Shown here: positions 6,570 through 10,126 of the stretch, piece after piece
Numbering within the stretch: position 1 is the first letter of the stretch
Layout: each line of letters opens with the position of its first letter
Made by a program: the position numbers and the translations under genes
The notes under the pieces: generated by a model
The model's database searches: none
Seen by the model: only the letters and a program-made list of their open reading frames with translations
Told to the model about the DNA's origin: nothing
From: Actinomycetota bacterium
GTDB lineage: Bacteria; Actinomycetota; Actinomycetes; Mycobacteriales; Micromonosporaceae
Assembly: GCA_005885115.1 (NCBI GenBank)
Contig: VAXX01000075.1
Span: forward strand, 1 to 10,126
DNA length: 10,126 nucleotides
Reading direction: 5' to 3'

Positions 6570-7450
6570 GGTACGGACAGCCGCTCGCCGATCCGGCTGC
6601 GCGGGCCCTGGTTGACCTCGTGATGGTGCTGCGGCTCGGCGTACCAGCTCAGGCCCAGTACGGCCACCAGCGTGGTCAGGAAGCCCAGCCCGGCCATCCA
6701 CTCCAGGCCCGGCCAGATCCGGTCGCCGAGCAGGACCAGGCCGATCACGGCCGCGGGTACCGCCGCCGACGCGTCCATCGCCGCGACCGCCGCCGTGGTC
6801 GAGCCGCGCTGCATGGCCAGGCCCAGCAGGAGCTGCCCGACGGCCGAGTGGGCCAGGACGAGGTAGAGCAGCGGGTCGACCGGGAAGTGGCTCAGCGGCT
6901 CGCCGGCCAGCGGGCGGGAGGCCACCGCGGCCGCGCCGAAGGCCAGCCCCGCCAGCGAGCCGAGCACCACCGAACCGGGCGCGCCGCGCAGGCGCACCGC
7001 GAACACCCCGGCCGCCGCGATGACCACGATCGCCACCGCGAGCGCGCCGGTCTCGACCATGGTGAGCTGGCGGGAGGGGGCCGGTTCGGCCGCGATGATC
7101 AGTCCGGCCACGCCGAGGCCGAGCCCGCCGAGCAGCAGGACCTCCGCGGCGGGCAACCTCCACTTCAGCAGGAGTACGCCCAGCAGCGCGGTCACCCCGA
7201 GCCCGGCGGCCACACTGGCCTGGACCAGGAACAGTGGCAGGTCGCGCCGGGCCAGGAAGGCCAGCACGAAACCCACGATCTGGAAGCCGAGCCCCAGCAG
7301 GTACGTCCGGTGACCGGCCAGGCGCAGCAGCAGGCTCGGCCGGAACCGCTGTTCATGACTGGTACGGGCGGCCGCGATCGACTGGAGCAGGTTGGCCACG
7401 CCGTAGGCGAGGATCATCGCGGCGAGATAGAGCCAACCTGATGAGAACAT
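6566..7450 (-). CDS. DMT/EamA-like multi-pass membrane protein
   Basis: 294 residues with about nine hydrophobic segments (roughly 5-25, 48-67, 73-96, 103-121, 132-152, 158-178, 190-210, 219-241 and 250-270) and a hydrophilic His-rich tail (AEPQHHHEVNQ). The pattern FVLAFLARRDLPLFLVQAS, then a gain-of-helix motif and a small-residue-rich DASAAVPAAVIGLVLLGD near the end, resembles drug/metabolite transporter (EamA/NIPA-type) proteins. Substrate and direction of transport are unknown, and NIPA-like magnesium transport is only one possibility. The start ATG 7450 is seven bases after the hisN stop, and the gene's own stop overlaps the phosphoesterase start. It is therefore very likely co-transcribed with both. 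No strong Shine-Dalgarno is visible, consistent with coupled translation. Confidence 0.82.
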   Translation of the reverse strand: MFSSGWLYLAAMILAYGVANLLQSIAAARTSHEQRFRPSLLLRLAGHRTYLLGLGFQIVGFVLAFLARRDLPLFLVQASVAAGLGVTALLGVLLLKWRLPAAEVLLLGGLGLGVAGLIIAAEPAPSRQLTMVETGALAVAIVVIAAAGVFAVRLRGAPGSVVLGSLAGLAFGAAAVASRPLAGEPLSHFPVDPLLYLVLAHSAVGQLLLGLAMQRGSTTAAVAAMDASAAVPAAVIGLVLLGDRIWPGLEWMAGLGFLTTLVAVLGLSWYAEPQHHHEVNQGPRSRIGERLSVP

Positions 7451-7457
7451 TTGACAC

Positions 7458-8258
7458 TCACTGTACGTGTCCCAGCCGGTCGAGCACGTCGGGATGGAGC
7501 TTTCCGTTGGTCGCCACGGCGCTGCCGCCGCTGGGTCCGGGCTGCCCGGCCAGGTCGGTGAAGGTACCCCCGGCCTCGGTCACGATCGGCACCAGCGCGG
7601 CCAGGTCCCACAGCGACAACTCCGGCTCCACCATGATGTCCACGGCTCCCTCGGCGACCAGCATGTACCCGTAGAAGTCCCCGTACGACCGGTTGCGCCA
7701 ACTGCGCCGGATCAGGTCGAGCATCCCGTCCAGCCGCCCGGCCTCCTCCCAGTACCGCAGGTCCGAGTAGCAGAACGAGGCATCGGCCAGCCGGGAGACG
7801 CCGGACACCCGGATCGGGGTGGCCGCCGCCTGGTGCCGGCCGGCGAAGGCGCCGTGCCCGCGCCCCGCCCACCAGCGCCGACCCAGGGCCGGGGCGGACA
7901 CCATCCCGACCACCACCTGGTCGCCTTCCATCAGCGCGATCAGGGTGGCCCAGATGGGTACGCCCCGGATGAAGTTCTTCGTACCGTCGATGGGGTCGAT
8001 CACCCACTGCCGGTTCCCCGGTCCGGCGGCGGCTTCCACCACGCCGAACTCCTCACCGAGCACCCCGTCGCGGGGCCGGGCCCGGGCCAGTGTGGCGCGC
8101 AGGGCGCGCTCCACGGCGGTGTCCGCGTCGGAGACCGGGGTCAGGTCGGGCTTGCTGTCCACGTGCAGGTCCAGCGCCCGGAACCGGGCCATCGACACCG
8201 AGTCCGCGGTGTCCGCGAGCACGTGGGACAGCGCGAGATCGTCGGCGTAACCGGCCAT
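7458..8258 (-). CDS. hisN: Histidinol-phosphatase, inositol-monophosphatase family
   Basis: 266 residues, typical of actinobacterial HisN, which removes phosphate from L-histidinol phosphate in histidine biosynthesis. Visible motifs are KPDLTPVSDADTAVE (36-50), GVLGEEFG (E69, E70), WVIDPIDGTKNFIRG (D88, D91) and LSLWDLAAL (D218). These are the Mg2+ and substrate residues of the family. The KPDLTPVxDAD and NFIRGVP segments resemble, from memory, mycobacterial HisN more than generic inositol monophosphatases. ATG 8258 follows the carboxypeptidase stop by 14 bases. The gene is not beside other his genes, which is usual for hisN. A related inositol- or nucleotide-phosphatase activity cannot be excluded. 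The start fits the family N-terminus, but its ribosome binding site is weak. Confidence 0.9.
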   Translation of the reverse strand: MAGYADDLALSHVLADTADSVSMARFRALDLHVDSKPDLTPVSDADTAVERALRATLARARPRDGVLGEEFGVVEAAAGPGNRQWVIDPIDGTKNFIRGVPIWATLIALMEGDQVVVGMVSAPALGRRWWAGRGHGAFAGRHQAAATPIRVSGVSRLADASFCYSDLRYWEEAGRLDGMLDLIRRSWRNRSYGDFYGYMLVAEGAVDIMVEPELSLWDLAALVPIVTEAGGTFTDLAGQPGPSGGSAVATNGKLHPDVLDRLGHVQ

Positions 8259-8272
8259 GGTGGGAGAACCTA

Positions 8273-9427
8273 TCAGCCGGCGCGTACCGGAGTGCTGGTG
8301 GCGCCGGGGATGTCGACGGTACCGCCGGTTGCCGTCACGCGTACCCGGGGGTGGACGGTCAGCCCCGGCCACCCGGTGACGGTCAGGTCCCGGACGGTGA
8401 CCAGCGGCCGACCCCGTACCCACGCCACGGTCGTACCGGCGGGGACCACCACGTACCGCTGAATCGCCGTTTCGGCCGCCTCGACCAGCCGCTGCGCCGC
8501 CGCCAGGACGGTGGGCAGCAGTTGCGCGGTCGGCGCGGCCTGCCCGAGTACCGCGCCGACGATCGTCACCACCTGCCCGTCGCGCTCCAGCCGCGCCGCG
8601 AACAGCAGGCACCCGCCCGCCGCGTTGGTCGAACCGGTCTTGATCCCGATGATGCCGTCCTGCCCGAGCAGCGTGTTGTAGTTCCGGATCACCCCGGCGA
8701 CCGGGATGGTCGCCTCGGGAAGCGCGACGAGCTGCGCGAACGCCGGTACGGTCAGCGCCCGTTCGGCCAGCCTGAGCTGGTCCGGGGCCGTGCTCACGGT
8801 CGCCCGGTCCAGCCCGGACGGGTCGGTGTACCGGGTGTCGGCCATCCCGAGCGCGGCCGCCTGCGCGTTCATCGCCGCGACGAACGTCGCCGGGTCGCCC
8901 GCGTCCCACCGCGCCAGCAGCCGGGCGATGTTGTCGGCTGAGGGCAGCAGCAGGGCTTCGAGGGCCTGCCGCTCGGTGAGCACCTCCCCGGCGGCGACCC
9001 GGACCAGGGACTGGCGCCCGGCCGCCTCGGTGGCGTACGCGGCGGCCTCCTGCGCGGAGACGGTCAGCGCCGGGCCGTCGTCGGCCGGTCGGAGCGGGTG
9101 GTCGCGCAGCACCAGGTACGCGGTCATCACCTTGGCCACGCTGGCGATGGGTACCGGCCGGACCGCACCGGAGGAGCCCAGGCTGCCGAGCCCGGCCACC
9201 TCGACCGTGGCCTGGCCGGTGGCCGGCCAGGGCAGCACCGGCGGCGTACCCGCGATGGTGTGTACATCGGCCAACGTGACGACCACCGGGGGCGGGGCGG
9301 CCAGCGGCGGGGCCGCCGGCGCCGCGGGGGTCAGCCACCGCCCGACCGCCAGCGCACCGCCACCTAGGACCAGCACCAGGGCCAGCGGGAGCGCCGCCCA
9401 CCACAGCCGGCGGCCGGTCAACCCCAT
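8273..9427 (-). CDS. D-alanyl-D-alanine carboxypeptidase (S11 / PBP5-like)
   Basis: 384 residues. A basic N-terminus and hydrophobic helix (about 8-29) followed by a Pro/Ala-rich linker (33-48) indicate a membrane anchor or signal sequence and an extracytoplasmic enzyme. The penicillin-binding motifs are ASVAKVMTAY (S96 nucleophile, K99), PSADN (S163) and GIKTGST (K263-T-G265). It trims the terminal D-Ala from peptidoglycan stem peptides. In the second motif the usual SxN reads S163-A-D165, with Asn following at 166; this is unusual and may alter activity. A C-terminal region (325-384) of beta-type sequence has no amphipathic membrane anchor like that of E. coli PBP5. The start ATG 9427 has a GGGGGG run a few bases upstream. 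It is first gene of an operon with hisN, a membrane protein and a phosphoesterase. Confidence 0.9.
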   Translation of the reverse strand: MGLTGRRLWWAALPLALVLVLGGGALAVGRWLTPAAPAAPPLAAPPPVVVTLADVHTIAGTPPVLPWPATGQATVEVAGLGSLGSSGAVRPVPIASVAKVMTAYLVLRDHPLRPADDGPALTVSAQEAAAYATEAAGRQSLVRVAAGEVLTERQALEALLLPSADNIARLLARWDAGDPATFVAAMNAQAAALGMADTRYTDPSGLDRATVSTAPDQLRLAERALTVPAFAQLVALPEATIPVAGVIRNYNTLLGQDGIIGIKTGSTNAAGGCLLFAARLERDGQVVTIVGAVLGQAAPTAQLLPTVLAAAQRLVEAAETAIQRYVVVPAGTTVAWVRGRPLVTVRDLTVTGWPGLTVHPRVRVTATGGTVDIPGATSTPVRAG

Positions 9428-9491
9428 GATCCCCCCGTCGGTACGCCCTGCCGGTGCAGCCTAACCGGCCGCGGGAGGTTAACTTTCCCAG
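9428..9491. promoter_or_regulatory. Divergent promoter region between carboxypeptidase and DUF2087 genes
   Basis: A 64-base gap. On the plus strand, TAACTT (9480-9485) fits the actinobacterial TANNNT -10 form and ends six bases before GTG 9492, the expected arrangement for a leaderless mRNA. The GGGAGG at 9473-9478 is 13 bases from that GTG, too far to be an ideal ribosome binding site. On the minus strand, TAGGCT (9463-9458) also fits TANNNT and would give a leader of about 25 bases for the carboxypeptidase gene. No convincing -35 boxes were found. A GTTAAC palindrome is at 9478-9483. Confidence 0.35.
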
Positions 9492-10031
9492 GTGCGACCG
9501 GAAGCGCTGTGTGGCCTGCTGGCCGAGGAGGAGAGACTGCGGGTGTACGCGGCCGTGCTGCTCGGTGCCGGCACGCCGAGCGAGGTCGCCGCGCGCAGCC
9601 GCCTACCCGCCCGGGACGTGGTGATCGCCCTGCGGCGCCTGGAGACCGGCGGCCTGTTGAGCATCGTCGACGGCCGGTACGTGGCGGAGACCGGCGCGTT
9701 CAAGGACGCCGTCCGCGAGTACGGGCCCGAAGCCACGCCCGACGAGCCGCTGGAGCCGGACCGGCAACGGTCGGCCGTCCTGCGCGCGTTCCTCCGCGAC
9801 GGCCGGCTGCTCCAGCTCCCCGCCGCCCGGGCCAAGCGCCGGATCGTGCTCGAACACATCGTGGCCTGCTTCGAGCCCGGGGTCCGGTACCCCGAGCGGG
9901 CCGTGGACGCGATCCTGCGCGCCTGGTACGACGACTACGTCACACTGCGCCGGTACCTCATCGACGAGGACCTGATGGCCTGGGAGAACGGCCTGTACTG
10001 GCGGGCCGGCGGCTACGTCGACGTCTCCTGA
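9492..10031 (+). CDS. DUF2087 family protein with winged-helix-like N-terminus
   Basis: 179 residues. Residues 8-65 read like a helix-turn-helix of the winged type (AAVLLGAGTPSEVAARSRLP, then VVIALRRLETGGLL and a beta-wing). Residues 92-173 match the DUF2087 pattern: VLRAFLRDGRLLQLPA, AKRRIVLEHI, PERAVDAILRAWYDDYVTLRRYLIDEDLMAW and GLYWRAGG. Such proteins are common in Gram-positive bacteria and are thought to be transcription-related, but the function is unproven. GTG 9492 is the first possible start, because an in-frame TAA lies at 9480. Translation may be leaderless. It is divergent from the carboxypeptidase operon, and its 3' end overlaps the convergent minus-strand gene by 19 bases. Confidence 0.85.
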   Translation: MRPEALCGLLAEEERLRVYAAVLLGAGTPSEVAARSRLPARDVVIALRRLETGGLLSIVDGRYVAETGAFKDAVREYGPEATPDEPLEPDRQRSAVLRAFLRDGRLLQLPAARAKRRIVLEHIVACFEPGVRYPERAVDAILRAWYDDYVTLRRYLIDEDLMAWENGLYWRAGGYVDVS

Positions 10032-10126
10032 TCGGGCTCGTCCAGGCCGATGCTGGACTGGGAGGCCAACAGCCGGCGGAACGAGGCGAGCCGGCGCGGG
10101 TCGGCACCGCCGGCCGCCACGAGCGC
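10013..10126 (-). CDS. C-terminal fragment of a minus-strand gene, possibly RsgA GTPase
   Basis: An open frame enters from the right edge and stops at TAG 10015-10013, giving about 37 residues: ALVAAGGADPRRLASFRRLL, then ASQSSIGLDEPDQETST. Codon use is normal for the window. The form xRLASFRRLL resembles the end of ribosome small-subunit-dependent GTPase A (RsgA), where a helix follows the zinc-binding Cys cluster; that cluster would lie beyond the window. From memory, rsgA and hisN lie near each other in some actinobacteria, which supports the guess but is not decisive. The frame is likely real; the identity is tentative. Confidence 0.45.
   Translation of the reverse strand, partial: ALVAAGGADPRRLASFRRLLASQSSIGLDEPDQETST

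Noticed and set aside
9473..9478. GGGAGG as the ribosome binding site for the DUF2087 gene.
   Set aside because: It is 13 bases from GTG 9492, and no alternative in-frame start is nearer because TAA lies at 9480. A leaderless start after TAACTT fits better.
1..10126. tRNA, rRNA, CRISPR arrays, insertion sequences or attachment sites.
   Set aside because: No cloverleaf-like segments, regularly spaced repeats, transposase motifs or long terminal repeats were seen on reading both strands.

Overview
The window is GC-rich throughout, with codons ending mainly in G or C. It looks like chromosomal DNA of a high-GC actinobacterium. The actinobacterial-type HisN, the heavy use of GTG starts and 4-base start/stop overlaps, and an unusual excess of GTAC suggest a member of the Micromonosporaceae. 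That family-level placement is inference. Coding density is very high. The only gaps longer than 50 bases are the divergent gaps 1445-1533 and 9428-9491. No tRNA, rRNA, CRISPR array, insertion sequence or prophage signature was seen.

Left block (1-6094), a signalling island. On the minus strand (1-1444, cut by the left edge) lies a GAF-PAS-histidine kinase gene. It appears broken: its reading frame shifts near 941-946, exactly where the first half of the PAS domain is missing. Divergent from it, five overlapping plus-strand genes form a stressosome-type operon: a PAS-STAS RsbR-like scaffold (1534-2361), an RsbS-like STAS protein (2354-2731), an RsbT-like switch kinase (2728-3147), a fusion of an RsbT/RsbW-like ATPase with a PP2C/SpoIIE phosphatase in the RsbX position (3135-4136), and a soluble hybrid histidine kinase with one degenerate and two intact receiver domains (4133-6094). 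No sigma-B-type sigma factor, RsbV/RsbW pair or DNA-binding response regulator is present, so output probably goes into the phosphorelay. By analogy with Bacillus, the scaffold senses stress, RsbT phosphorylates the STAS proteins and is released, the phosphatase resets the complex, and the released kinase (or a partner) acts on the hybrid histidine kinase.

Right block (6066-9427, minus strand) is a tight housekeeping-like operon. In transcription order it holds a membrane-anchored D-alanyl-D-alanine carboxypeptidase (9427-8273), histidinol-phosphatase HisN (8258-7458), a multi-pass DMT/EamA-like membrane protein (7450-6566) and a small calcineurin-like phosphoesterase (6569-6066). Its last gene overlaps the hybrid kinase tail-to-tail by 29 bases.

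Right edge (9492-10126): a DUF2087 winged-helix-like protein on the plus strand, and the last ~38 codons of a minus-strand gene, possibly rsgA, that runs out of the window.

Main points of interest: the stressosome wired to a sensor-less hybrid kinase; the kinase-phosphatase fusion; loss of one of the two canonical phospho-threonines in the RsbR homologue; the disrupted divergent kinase; a 13-base inverted repeat found twice inside the operon; and a genome-style excess of the palindrome GTAC.
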